From assembly GCA_023248875.1 (NCBI GenBank), contig JAHFDT010000007.1, positions 544-42,349 of the forward strand: DNA of 41,806 nucleotides, given 5' to 3'. How positions within the stretch are numbered: the stretch's first letter is position 1; each line of letters begins with the position of its first letter. The notes below the pieces were generated by a model, which did no database searches, was not told where the DNA came from, and was given only the letters and a program-made list of their open reading frames with translations. This document shows, piece after piece, positions 30,682 to 39,181 of the stretch. Source of the DNA: Myxococcales bacterium (GTDB taxonomy: Bacteria > Myxococcota_A > Polyangia > Palsa-1104 > SHYY01). Position numbers and translations under genes: made by a program.

Positions 30682-30687
30682 AAGACT

Positions 30688-32046
30688 CTAGAATTTTCCT
30701 TCAAACCCGATCGATAGCACATCCGTGGCGACCGCGTAGCGCCCATTGCCCACCGGCACGGCCAGCGTGGGCTGGATCGGATTGAGCTGCAGGGACTGGC
30801 TATTGGTCACCACGCGGTCGCCCTGGAAGAAGTGGCCATAGCCGAGGTCGAAGCGTAGCTGCCGCCAGCGCACCGAGGCGCCGAGCGTCATGAGGTGCTT
30901 GTCGCCATCGGGAGTAAAGACGGATAACGTCTCGTCGGGCACCGCCGAGCTCTCGAACAGATAGCCGGCGCGCAGCGTGAGGCGATCGGGGAGGAGCGCA
31001 TACTCCCCGCCGACATGGACTGCCCAGACGCCTTGGAAACGGCGATCGATGAACATGGGGCGCAGATCGTAGCGTCCGATGCCGGCGACGTGGTTGAGGT
31101 AGACGCCGACCGGGGTAAAATTGATCCGGTCGTGCATCTGCCAGGTTTCGTAGTCACCGCCGAGCTCGACGCGCAGGGCCGGCAGCGGCCGCAACTCCAC
31201 GCCGGCGCGGATCGCCGCCGGCAGGGTGAAGCTCACATCGAGTCGGTCGCCGACGATCACCGCGCCATCGAACTGCGGATCGGGCGGCAGACGGGAATGG
31301 ACGGTGCCGGTGGCGTTGACCCAATAGGGCAGCTGTACCGAGAGTCCGAGGCGCCAAGTCGGGTAGGCGACGATAGCGCCGAAATTGCCCGACGGCACGA
31401 AGGGCGCGGTCACCTTGTTCTGCGTCGGAGAATCGAAGTTGGGATCTTCGGGGGCGCAATTGACCTGGCTGCAGGAGGAGAGGACGGTGGTGTTGCTGAC
31501 GAGAAAGAACATGCTTTGGAAGCCCGCGCCGAGAAAAAAATTCGGCGTGACCCGCCATCCCACAGCGAGCTCGAAGACGACGCCGGCGGTTCCATCGAGC
31601 GAGACCAGCGAGTAGCGCTGGGGGCCACTCTCCGAATAGCGCGGGATGCCGGTGTAGGGCGCAAACAGCCCGCCCGCCAAGGTCAGCCGCTCCTTGAAGG
31701 CCTGGGGGCGGTAGGAGAGGCCGAGCAGAGGGATCGGCAGGAGGGCGTTGTCGTTATCGATCCCGGGCTGGGCGACACCGCCCGAATCGATGCGGTCGTA
31801 GTGGACGCGCTGAAAAACCAGGCCGGCATCGAGCAGAACCGAGCCGCGGGCGATATCGGCGAGCCCCGCCGGATTGTAGTAGAGGGCGCTCACATCGTCG
31901 GCGCCCGCCACAAACGATCCGGCGCGCCCGAGCGCCCGAGCGCCGCGTGCGGGAAGGAACATCCCACCCGCCCAGGCGGGGCTGGCAGCCAGCAGGCACA
32001 GGGCTAGCCATCGATGGGTGGGGGGCACGAAACGGTCTCCGATCAC
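30688..32046 (-). CDS. OMPP1/FadL/TodX-family outer-membrane transporter
   Basis: A 452-residue beta-barrel protein. Its signal peptide (RWLALCLLAASPAWA, cleavage after Ala26) leads directly into GGMFLPARGARALGRAGSFVAGADDVSALYYNPAGLAD, the conserved N-terminal hatch of FadL-like channels. The remaining chain alternates short beta-strands (YRPQAFKERLTLAGGLFAPY, WRVTPNFFLGAGFQSMF) and ends in an aromatic terminus (VLSIGFEGKF), as BAM substrates do. Family members import long-chain fatty acids or aromatic hydrocarbons across the outer membrane. The GTG at 32046 overlaps the stop of the upstream large lipoprotein gene (GTGA), so the two proteins are probably made together. Substrate is inferred only from the family. 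Confidence 0.9.
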   Translation of the reverse strand: MIGDRFVPPTHRWLALCLLAASPAWAGGMFLPARGARALGRAGSFVAGADDVSALYYNPAGLADIARGSVLLDAGLVFQRVHYDRIDSGGVAQPGIDNDNALLPIPLLGLSYRPQAFKERLTLAGGLFAPYTGIPRYSESGPQRYSLVSLDGTAGVVFELAVGWRVTPNFFLGAGFQSMFFLVSNTTVLSSCSQVNCAPEDPNFDSPTQNKVTAPFVPSGNFGAIVAYPTWRLGLSVQLPYWVNATGTVHSRLPPDPQFDGAVIVGDRLDVSFTLPAAIRAGVELRPLPALRVELGGDYETWQMHDRINFTPVGVYLNHVAGIGRYDLRPMFIDRRFQGVWAVHVGGEYALLPDRLTLRAGYLFESSAVPDETLSVFTPDGDKHLMTLGASVRWRQLRFDLGYGHFFQGDRVVTNSQSLQLNPIQPTLAVPVGNGRYAVATDVLSIGFEGKF

Positions 32047-35000
32047 GGTGTGGGCGGGTAATGGCGGTTCTTGATGATGTTAATGAATTTGACGAATCCT
32101 CTGTTTTCATCCGTAAGGAATTGTTCGATATTTTCAATCACCTTGGAATAGTCTTCCGGGCTGAAGTCGCCGCTGCCTGGGGTCGCCCGATTGACTTCGC
32201 CGAGCGCCTCGGACAGTTCGTTCGCCGGGGTTTTCCCGAGCCGTGCGTGGTACACATTCTTGAGCACGGTCACCAGGGTACAATCTTTGCCCGCCTTGAT
32301 CTTGCCGCCCGGGCAGGCCGGGTCGAGCAGGCGGCTCGCGTGCATCATCTTGAGCTGCGCCAGCATCGGCCCCTTGTTGAGGTCCAGGGCCCGACCGACC
32401 GCGCGAGCGATCGGCACCAGATCGGGGTCGTCGCGGAACACCTGCAATAGGTCGCCTACCGCGGAGAGCAGGGTATCGGACGCTTCGCCGCTACTGGAAT
32501 CGAGCAGGTAGCTCACCAGCTGGTTGAGCGAATCGCGCCCCTCGGGATGCGCTTCGAGGCGCGCGGTCAGGTCGACCAGTGCCGCCGTCACCGGGCCGCC
32601 CAAGAGCTCGGCCGCCTGTTCGGTCAGCGTCTTGCGCGCCCACTTTTCCTTATCGCCCGCCGCCGCGTGGGCCGCCAGGCGTCCACGCAGAAAGTCGATC
32701 ACGAGGCCGGTCATGGCGGGAAAGCGGCGGTTCTTGAAGCGGGTCAGACCGTTGATGCTCTCCACCGCGAGCGTCTGGTCGATGAGCGCCGAGGTGGCCG
32801 CTTTCCAGGCTTTGGCCCGCGCCTTGTCTTCCTCCGAGGAGCCGGATAGGGCATTGCGCTTCGCCGCAAAGGCGTCGGCCAATAGATAGAAGGGCGTCGC
32901 CGAGGGGCCCGGATTTATGCCATCCGATTTTGTCGTCGTGGTCCTGCCATCGCGGTAGGCGACTCCCTGGGCCGTGATCGGATCGAAGATGTAGCTCAGG
33001 CTCTTGAGCAAGATCGGCCGGGCGAGTCCCGTGTTGTTGGTGCCATCGAGCGTCATGGTCCGCAGTGTCGGCGAAAGGTTGATCACCGCTGGCACCAGAT
33101 CCGATTGGCTCAGTACCTCTGCCAGCAGCGGCTCGTAGGTGACGGCGCCATCGCCGCTCGAGTAGCGCTTGGCCTTGGGATTCGAGGACTGGTAGCTGTG
33201 GCCGAAATACTTCGAATTGGGTGTGCCCCAGTGGGTGTGCAGCATGGAGAAGAAATCGAGGAAGATCTTGCCGGCATTTTGTACCGCTTGGCAGTTGCCG
33301 TTCGAATCCCATGCGATGCACTCATCGTGGCGTGCAAAGGCGTTCACCGTCGGGCGAATCGCATCGTAGAAACTATCGCCCGGTACCGGCGCGCCCGGGA
33401 TGGGAACCTCCCATGCGAAAATACTATCGTTGTGCGCCTGGGCGAACTGATCGCCCTCGGTGCAGATGACCGGCTCAGTGGAGTTCTTCATGAAATCGGA
33501 CTGGTGGTTATGGTCGATAAATAGCGACCGCGCCGCCGCTTCGGGCGTAGGAAAGCGGGTAAAACCGGGGATGCCGGTGCCGGTTTTGTCGCTCTCCAGT
33601 GCCAAGTCACCGAGCCAGTTATCGAGGATCACCCCATGCAGCGTCGAATTGGTGATGTGCTCGCGGAACGAGGCCATGTTGCGGGTCGTTGGGCGGCTCT
33701 TGTCATCGACGATCGAGACGTCGGCCATGGCGAGAAAGAAGAACAGGCCGATGTCGGGGATATCGAACAGATCGCATTCCTTGAAGTAGCCGAGGGAGAG
33801 TCCAAAGGCGGTGGCCGAGGCGCCCTCCTTGTTGCAGAAGTGCGCGCCATTGGAATCGTGGACCAGATGGGCCATCCGCTGCATGATCGAGCGGTTGTAG
33901 TCGGAGTCGGGCGCGTTGCGGTCGACCGGAGTCGACCAGCTGCCGCTGACGGTGAAATCGTTCTGATTGAGGATGAAGCGGTCTTTGAAGAGATTTTGCG
34001 CGGCCATATTGGCGGCGAGCCCCTTGCTGTGGGGATCTTCGAGCGCGTCCATCACGTCTTCGAGCAGCGTGACCTGCTTGCCATTCACGGTGCGCGGCAG
34101 TGCTCGCAGCACCCGGACGATCAGCATCGCCATGTCGTCATGCAGATTGGAGGTCGCCGGGATGCTCGCCTTGAGGTGCTTGGCGCCGCGATCGTGCACA
34201 TCGAACATGGCATCGAGGACCCGCGTCGCGGGGGCCTCGTACTTGGTCAAGAGCGTCTTGGAGGCCAAGAGCGTCTCCGAAGCGCGCGGATCGCCAAGGA
34301 TCTGCAAGAACGCATGCAGGAGGTCGAGCGCCGGGCTCTGATCGGTATAAAAGCCCTGGTACTTGAGCTGCGTTTGCACGCCGCTCTTCGAATCGAGGTA
34401 GCTGCGCGTCTGCTCGACGCGCGGGCCGAGCAGGTTGGTGGCACCGTAGAGCAGGCCGAGCACGTTGTCCTTGGCGGGATCGGACAGGGCGGCAGCGTCG
34501 TGAAGCAGCCCGTTGAGCAGCGTGGTGTCGAGGTCGATCGTGCGGTAGACCAGCTTGCCCTGATCGAGCAGCCGGCCGCTCGGATCGCGCGTCGCACTGT
34601 CGAGGCCCGGCCGCGGAAACGGCGTGCCGAATGGCAACGGCTTGCCATCGCCGCCGACAAAATGGCCGTGCGATTCGATATCGGGCAGACCATCGCTGTT
34701 TTTGTCGACGAAGGGCGCAGCGATGCCACTGTTCGGAAGGGCGAATCCACGCCAATCGCGCGCCGTAATCAGGCGCGGACGGCCATTGCCAAAGGCGTTG
34801 GAGCTACTCATCAGGAGGTCGAGTGCCAGCTGCAGCGTCCGCTGCGACGAGTCGGGATGGGGATCCGCTTGGGCGCTCGTCATCGTCAGTGAAAGCGCCT
34901 TGAAGAGCGCCGCCAGCTCGGGCGTTGGGGCACCCTTGGAATCGAGCAGAACATCGAGGCTCTGGGCCATAAATTCGTTGATCTTCGGATAGCTCATGAT

Positions 35001-35519
35001 GACGCGCACGAGGTCCGATGCGCCGCTGGGTCGATAGCCCTCGCGCCCCTGCAGCCGCGCCAGTGCCGCGGTGAGATCGCCGTCGGCCTTGAGCTGGCCG
35101 AGGAGCTGGCCGGTCTTGGACATGGTCTCGGTCATCGTGCCGTCGTCGTTGAGCGGCTGGATCGCGATCAGGAACGACTCGAGCGAGGAGAGAAAGTCCT
35201 TCGGCAGGATGGCATCGACCGCCGTAATGATCGGCGATCGCTGCCCCTGCAGTGCTTTCAACTTGATCGGAGCATTCATCGGCACCGGCTTGTTGGCGGT
35301 GCAGATCTCGCCGAACGCGTGGCCCGTGACATCGACGGTGGCGCGCTTGCCTGCCGCCTGCTCATCGAGCTGCGCGGTGTAGGCCACCCGCTGGCAGGCC
35401 TCGCGGTAGACAATTTCGCCAAAGGTGCCGCGCGCTGGCGTCTCGCGAGAGGTATCGAGCTCTGCGATGCAGCTGGCGAATAGCAGCGTGGAGAGTCCCC
35501 AGGGGATTCGACGAATCAT
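32043..35519 (-). CDS. Very large lipoprotein of unknown family, coupled to FadL
   Basis: A 1158-residue exported protein. ATG 35519 is selected because ATGAGGAG lies just upstream (Shine-Dalgarno GAGGAG, about eight bases spacing). The N-terminus MIRRIPWGLSTLLFASC is a lipoprotein signal with lipobox FASC, Cys17. A frame extends 27 bases further upstream but would weaken the signal. The chain is mostly helical with many acidic/charged patches and a Ca2+-binding-like loop DKNSDGLPDIE (272-282). It contains several Cys pairs (EICTANK, CNKEG, KECDLF, HDECIAWDSNGNCQA). No enzyme motif is recognisable to me. Overlap with the FadL-type porin gene suggests a periplasmic or outer-membrane partner, for example in substrate capture or delivery. 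That is inference. Confidence 0.68.
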   Translation of the reverse strand: MIRRIPWGLSTLLFASCIAELDTSRETPARGTFGEIVYREACQRVAYTAQLDEQAAGKRATVDVTGHAFGEICTANKPVPMNAPIKLKALQGQRSPIITAVDAILPKDFLSSLESFLIAIQPLNDDGTMTETMSKTGQLLGQLKADGDLTAALARLQGREGYRPSGASDLVRVIMSYPKINEFMAQSLDVLLDSKGAPTPELAALFKALSLTMTSAQADPHPDSSQRTLQLALDLLMSSSNAFGNGRPRLITARDWRGFALPNSGIAAPFVDKNSDGLPDIESHGHFVGGDGKPLPFGTPFPRPGLDSATRDPSGRLLDQGKLVYRTIDLDTTLLNGLLHDAAALSDPAKDNVLGLLYGATNLLGPRVEQTRSYLDSKSGVQTQLKYQGFYTDQSPALDLLHAFLQILGDPRASETLLASKTLLTKYEAPATRVLDAMFDVHDRGAKHLKASIPATSNLHDDMAMLIVRVLRALPRTVNGKQVTLLEDVMDALEDPHSKGLAANMAAQNLFKDRFILNQNDFTVSGSWSTPVDRNAPDSDYNRSIMQRMAHLVHDSNGAHFCNKEGASATAFGLSLGYFKECDLFDIPDIGLFFFLAMADVSIVDDKSRPTTRNMASFREHITNSTLHGVILDNWLGDLALESDKTGTGIPGFTRFPTPEAAARSLFIDHNHQSDFMKNSTEPVICTEGDQFAQAHNDSIFAWEVPIPGAPVPGDSFYDAIRPTVNAFARHDECIAWDSNGNCQAVQNAGKIFLDFFSMLHTHWGTPNSKYFGHSYQSSNPKAKRYSSGDGAVTYEPLLAEVLSQSDLVPAVINLSPTLRTMTLDGTNNTGLARPILLKSLSYIFDPITAQGVAYRDGRTTTTKSDGINPGPSATPFYLLADAFAAKRNALSGSSEEDKARAKAWKAATSALIDQTLAVESINGLTRFKNRRFPAMTGLVIDFLRGRLAAHAAAGDKEKWARKTLTEQAAELLGGPVTAALVDLTARLEAHPEGRDSLNQLVSYLLDSSSGEASDTLLSAVGDLLQVFRDDPDLVPIARAVGRALDLNKGPMLAQLKMMHASRLLDPACPGGKIKAGKDCTLVTVLKNVYHARLGKTPANELSEALGEVNRATPGSGDFSPEDYSKVIENIEQFLTDENRGFVKFINIIKNRHYPPTP

Positions 35520-35752
35520 CGGTCTACTCCTCATGAACACTCCCATGATCGCACAGTTTTCTGCGGATCGGCGCCGGAAAAAGCAAGCCGCATGCCAGCC
35601 CAGGTATCCGTCCCTGTCATCGGGAAGAGCCGAAAATCGGCCGGATGAGGGGTCCCTGCGATGACCAGTCGACTAGCCGGCGTCCAGCTCTACCGGATAA
35701 GTCCGCCCCGCGTCTTGACCGTCGGCGTGGCGCTCTGCTACGCCTATCCTCC

Positions 35753-38437
35753 ATGGCTCAGTACGTTTTTTTCTTCGGCGATGGCCGAGCGGACGGCGGC
35801 GCCGAGGGCAAGAATCTTCTCGGCGGCAAAGGGGCTGGCCTGGCAGAAATGGTGCGGCTCACCATCCCGGTGCCGCCCGGCTTTACGCTTTCGACGGAGG
35901 TGTGCCGCTACCACTATGCGAACGGCCGCCGCTATCCCGAGGGGCTAGAGGCGGAGGTGCGCGCCTCGCTGGCCGAAGTCGAGCGCCTCGTCGGAGCGAA
36001 GTTTGGTGATCCGACGAATCCCCTGCTGGTCTCGGTGCGTTCGGGAGCGCGCGTCTCCATGCCGGGGATGATGGATACGGTTCTCAACCTGGGGCTCAAT
36101 GATGCGACGGTCAAAGGGCTGGCGGCGCGCAGCGGCGACAAGCGCTTTGCCTACGATTCCTATCGTCGTTTCATCCAAATGTATGGTGACGTGGTGATGG
36201 GCCTCAAGCCGGAAAATGCCCAAGAGCGCGATCCTTTTGAGCTCCTCCTCGAGCGCAAGAAGGAGCAGCGTGGCGTCGAGCTCGATACCGACCTCGCTGC
36301 CGATGACCTCGCCGAGTTGGCCGTCGAGTTCAAAGCGGAGATTGCGCAGCGATTGGGGCAAACTTTTCCGGAAGATCCCTGGCAGCAGCTCTGGGGGGCG
36401 ATCCGCGCGGTGTTTGGTTCGTGGGAGAATCCCCGCGCAGTCACCTATCGTCGGCTCTACAACATTCCCTCGGAGTGGGGCACGGCGGTCACGGTGCAGT
36501 CGATGGTGTTCGGCAATCTTGGCGATGATTGCGCGACGGGCGTGGCCTTCACGCGCGATCCCTCGACGGGCGAGCGCCGCTTCTTCGGTGAGTTTTTGCC
36601 CAACGCGCAGGGCGAGGATGTGGTTGCGGGCATTCGCACACCGCACCCCATTTCGCGTGCGGCGCGGATGCCGACCGATCCGCTCTCATTAGAAGAGGTG
36701 ATGCCCAGGGCCTACGGGGAGCTGTGTGAGGTCTATCAGCGACTCGAGCACCATTTCCGCGATATGCAGGATATCGAATTCACCATCCAGCGCGGCAAGC
36801 TGTGGCTGCTGCAGACCCGCAACGGCAAGCGGACGGCACGCGCGATGGTACGGATCGCTGTCGAGATGGTGCGCGAGGGGCTCCTTACCAAGGAGCAGGC
36901 GATCCTGCGGATGGAGGCGCAGAAGCTCGACGAGCTGCTCAATCCGATGCTCGATCCTACGGCCGACAAGAGGGTCGTGGCGCGCGGGTTGCCGGCCTCG
37001 CCGGGCGCAGCGGTGGGCAAGGTGGTGTTTAGCGCCGATGAGGCCGAGGCACTGGCGGCGAAGGAGGAGCGGGTCATCCTCGTCCGGATGGAGACTTCAC
37101 CCGAGGACATCCACGGGATGAAGGCGGCGCAGGGGATCTTGACTGCGCGGGGGGGAATGACGTCGCACGCGGCGGTGGTGGCGCGCGGCATGGGCAAGTG
37201 CTGCGTGGCGGGCTGCAGCGTGCTGCAGATCGACTATGCCGCGCAGCAGTTGACCGTAGCAACCCCTGAGGGCCGGCTGGTGATCAAGCGCGGCGATGTG
37301 GTGACGCTCGACGGCGGACGCGGTGAGGTCATCCTCGGCGCGGTGCCGATGACCGCCGCGGCGCTCGACGACAACTATCACGAGCTCATGCGCTGGGTGG
37401 ACGAGGCGCGCAAACTGCGAGTGCGTACCAACGCCGATACCCCGGCCGATGCGCAGACGGCACGTGCCTTCGGGGCGGAAGGGATCGGCCTGTGCCGTAC
37501 CGAGCACATGTTTTTCGAGCCGGAGCGCATCCTGGCGGTGCGCGAGATGATTTTGGCCGACGATACCGCCGCCCGCAGGCGAGCGCTGGAGAAGATTCTA
37601 CCGATGCAGCGCGGCGATTTTCTCGAGATTCTGCGAGCGATGGAGGGGCTGCCCGTCACGATTCGGCTGCTCGATCCGCCGCTCCACGAATTTCTGCCGC
37701 ATACCGAGACCGAGATCCGGGCCGTCTCCGATGCGCTGCAGATCGATTTTCAAACGGTCCAGCGCAAGAACGAATCGCTCCACGAATTTAATCCCATGCT
37801 CGGTCATCGTGGCTGTCGCCTCGCCATTACCTTCCCGGAGATCTACGAGATCCAGGTGCAGGCGATTGTCGAGGCGGCGTGCGAACTGCAAGCGGCTGGG
37901 GTCCATGTCCTGCCAGAGATCATGATCCCAATCGTGGGCCACCCGAAGGAGTTCGTCGCGATGCGGGCGCTGGTGGTGCGCATCGCGGACGAGATCATTC
38001 GGGTGCGCGGCGTACCATTGAAGTACACCGTCGGGACCATGATCGAGCTGCCGCGGGCGTGCGTCGCGGCCGGCGAGATCGCCGAAGCGGCTGATTTCTT
38101 TTCATTCGGGACCAACGATCTCACACAGACTGCCCTCGGTCTATCTCGCGACGACTCGGGCAGCTTTCTGCCCGCCTATATCGAGCAGGGGATTTTTCGC
38201 GAAGACCCCTTTGTTGCCATCGACCGCGAAGGCGTGGGAGCGCTCATGCAGATCGCCGTCGGGAGAGGCCGCGCGCGCAAGCCCGCCATCAAGCTCGGTA
38301 TCTGCGGTGAACACGGCGGCGAGCCCTCGTCGGTGAACTTCTGCCATCAGCTGGGACTCGACTATGTGAGCTGCTCGCCGTTCCGCGTGCCGATCGCGCG
38401 GTTGGCGGCGGCGCAGGCAGCACTGGCGTCGGACTGA
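35753..38437 (+). CDS. ppdK: Pyruvate, phosphate dikinase
   Basis: An 894-residue PPDK (EC 2.7.9.1), which interconverts pyruvate, ATP and phosphate with phosphoenolpyruvate, AMP and pyrophosphate. Three domains are visible: an N-terminal ATP-binding domain (YVFFFGDG, then LLGGKGAGLAEM, SVRSGARVSMPGMMDTVLNLGLND), the central phosphohistidine domain with TSHAAVVAR (His472 phosphorylated, Thr470 as the regulatory site in plants), and a C-terminal PEP-binding barrel ending GEHGGEPSSVNFCHQLG and VSCSPFRVP (Cys874 as catalytic acid). Length matches the family. I start at ATG 35753 (MAQYVFFFG); the frame upstream lacks family similarity and no Shine-Dalgarno precedes the ATG. A TTGACC at 35715 may be its -35 box. 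It converges on the oxidoreductase gene with a hairpin between them. Confidence 0.95.
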   Translation: MAQYVFFFGDGRADGGAEGKNLLGGKGAGLAEMVRLTIPVPPGFTLSTEVCRYHYANGRRYPEGLEAEVRASLAEVERLVGAKFGDPTNPLLVSVRSGARVSMPGMMDTVLNLGLNDATVKGLAARSGDKRFAYDSYRRFIQMYGDVVMGLKPENAQERDPFELLLERKKEQRGVELDTDLAADDLAELAVEFKAEIAQRLGQTFPEDPWQQLWGAIRAVFGSWENPRAVTYRRLYNIPSEWGTAVTVQSMVFGNLGDDCATGVAFTRDPSTGERRFFGEFLPNAQGEDVVAGIRTPHPISRAARMPTDPLSLEEVMPRAYGELCEVYQRLEHHFRDMQDIEFTIQRGKLWLLQTRNGKRTARAMVRIAVEMVREGLLTKEQAILRMEAQKLDELLNPMLDPTADKRVVARGLPASPGAAVGKVVFSADEAEALAAKEERVILVRMETSPEDIHGMKAAQGILTARGGMTSHAAVVARGMGKCCVAGCSVLQIDYAAQQLTVATPEGRLVIKRGDVVTLDGGRGEVILGAVPMTAAALDDNYHELMRWVDEARKLRVRTNADTPADAQTARAFGAEGIGLCRTEHMFFEPERILAVREMILADDTAARRRALEKILPMQRGDFLEILRAMEGLPVTIRLLDPPLHEFLPHTETEIRAVSDALQIDFQTVQRKNESLHEFNPMLGHRGCRLAITFPEIYEIQVQAIVEAACELQAAGVHVLPEIMIPIVGHPKEFVAMRALVVRIADEIIRVRGVPLKYTVGTMIELPRACVAAGEIAEAADFFSFGTNDLTQTALGLSRDDSGSFLPAYIEQGIFREDPFVAIDREGVGALMQIAVGRGRARKPAIKLGICGEHGGEPSSVNFCHQLGLDYVSCSPFRVPIARLAAAQAALASD

Positions 38438-38452
38438 TCACGAGTTCGCTTG

Positions 38453-38484
38453 ATCACCGTGCGTGGCGTGGGTAGGACGGTGAT
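38453..38484. terminator. Possible bidirectional terminator hairpin
   Basis: ATCACCGT (38453-38460) and ACGGTGAT (38477-38484) form a perfect 8-bp stem, extendable by G-T wobbles, with a 16-base loop. It sits in the 57-base gap between the convergent ppdK and oxidoreductase genes. There is no T-tract, so a Rho-independent role is uncertain. Confidence 0.4.
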
Positions 38485-38494
38485 TGAAGATGAC

Positions 38495-39181
38495 TCAGAA
38501 ATTGAGGTGGACGCGCTCTTTCGCGAGGCCACAGCGAACCAGGGCTTCGGTGGCTGCGGCCACCATCGGCTTCATCCCGCAGAGAAAAGCGGCCGCTTCG
38601 TCGAGCGGTGGGGCCATTTGAAGTAGCGCATCTTGGACGTGGCCGACGGGACCGGCCCACTGCGCCGAGGGTGCGGAGAGCACCCGGATGAGTTCGATGC
38701 CATCGCGCGCCCAGTGTTCATGTTCAGAGGCGAAGGCGAATTCATCCGCGTGCCGTTGGCCGTAGAAGACGGTCACCTTCCGATAACGTGTTCGATCGGC
38801 GCGCACGGTGTCGATGAGTGCGCGAATCGGAGCAATGCCGGAGCCCGCCGCCAGCGCGACGAGATCTCGACCAGCGCACTCTTCGAGTGGATAGCCCTTG
38901 CCCTGGACAGCCGAGGTCTCGACGGGAGCACCCGCACAGAGGGCTGCCAGCGCAGCGGCCGCACCCCCCCCAGGCTTGACCAGGAGTTCCACGGGACGCC
39001 CGGGTGCTCCGGAGAGGGCGAAGAAGCCGATGTGCTGCCCGATCTGCAGCTGAATGTACTGACCGGCGCGACGATGGGATGCGGTGACGAAAGGCGGCAC
39101 CGTGAGGGCGATGCGACGGAGGTGCGGCGTTTCGGCTTGGTTTTGCGCGATCTCGGCGGGATAGAGCGCCACTGCTACCAC
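38495..39181 (-). CDS. FAD/NAD-binding oxidoreductase, pKIWI502-like
   Basis: A 228-residue protein of the ferredoxin-reductase superfamily, resembling the plant/bacterial 'fruit protein pKIWI502' branch. The motifs are GQYIQL (40-45), GFFALSGAPG (52-61), ELLVKPGGG, QGKGYPLE (93-100), and the nucleotide loop LAAGSGIAPIRALI (110-123), ending FLCGMKPM and HLNF. The usual FAD motif RxYS/T is not present; the equivalent site reads GFFALS. The start is GTG 39181, overlapping the kinase gene by seven bases, so the two are probably co-translated. Redox partner and substrate are not evident. Whether it binds FAD is uncertain because of the missing Arg. Confidence 0.72.
   Translation of the reverse strand: MVAVALYPAEIAQNQAETPHLRRIALTVPPFVTASHRRAGQYIQLQIGQHIGFFALSGAPGRPVELLVKPGGGAAAALAALCAGAPVETSAVQGKGYPLEECAGRDLVALAAGSGIAPIRALIDTVRADRTRYRKVTVFYGQRHADEFAFASEHEHWARDGIELIRVLSAPSAQWAGPVGHVQDALLQMAPPLDEAAAFLCGMKPMVAAATEALVRCGLAKERVHLNF

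Noticed and set aside
35715-35749. TTGACC plus a -10 box as the ppdK promoter
   Set aside because: With 17-18 bases spacing the -10 is CTACGC/TACGCC, a poor match. It is mentioned only in the ppdK entry.
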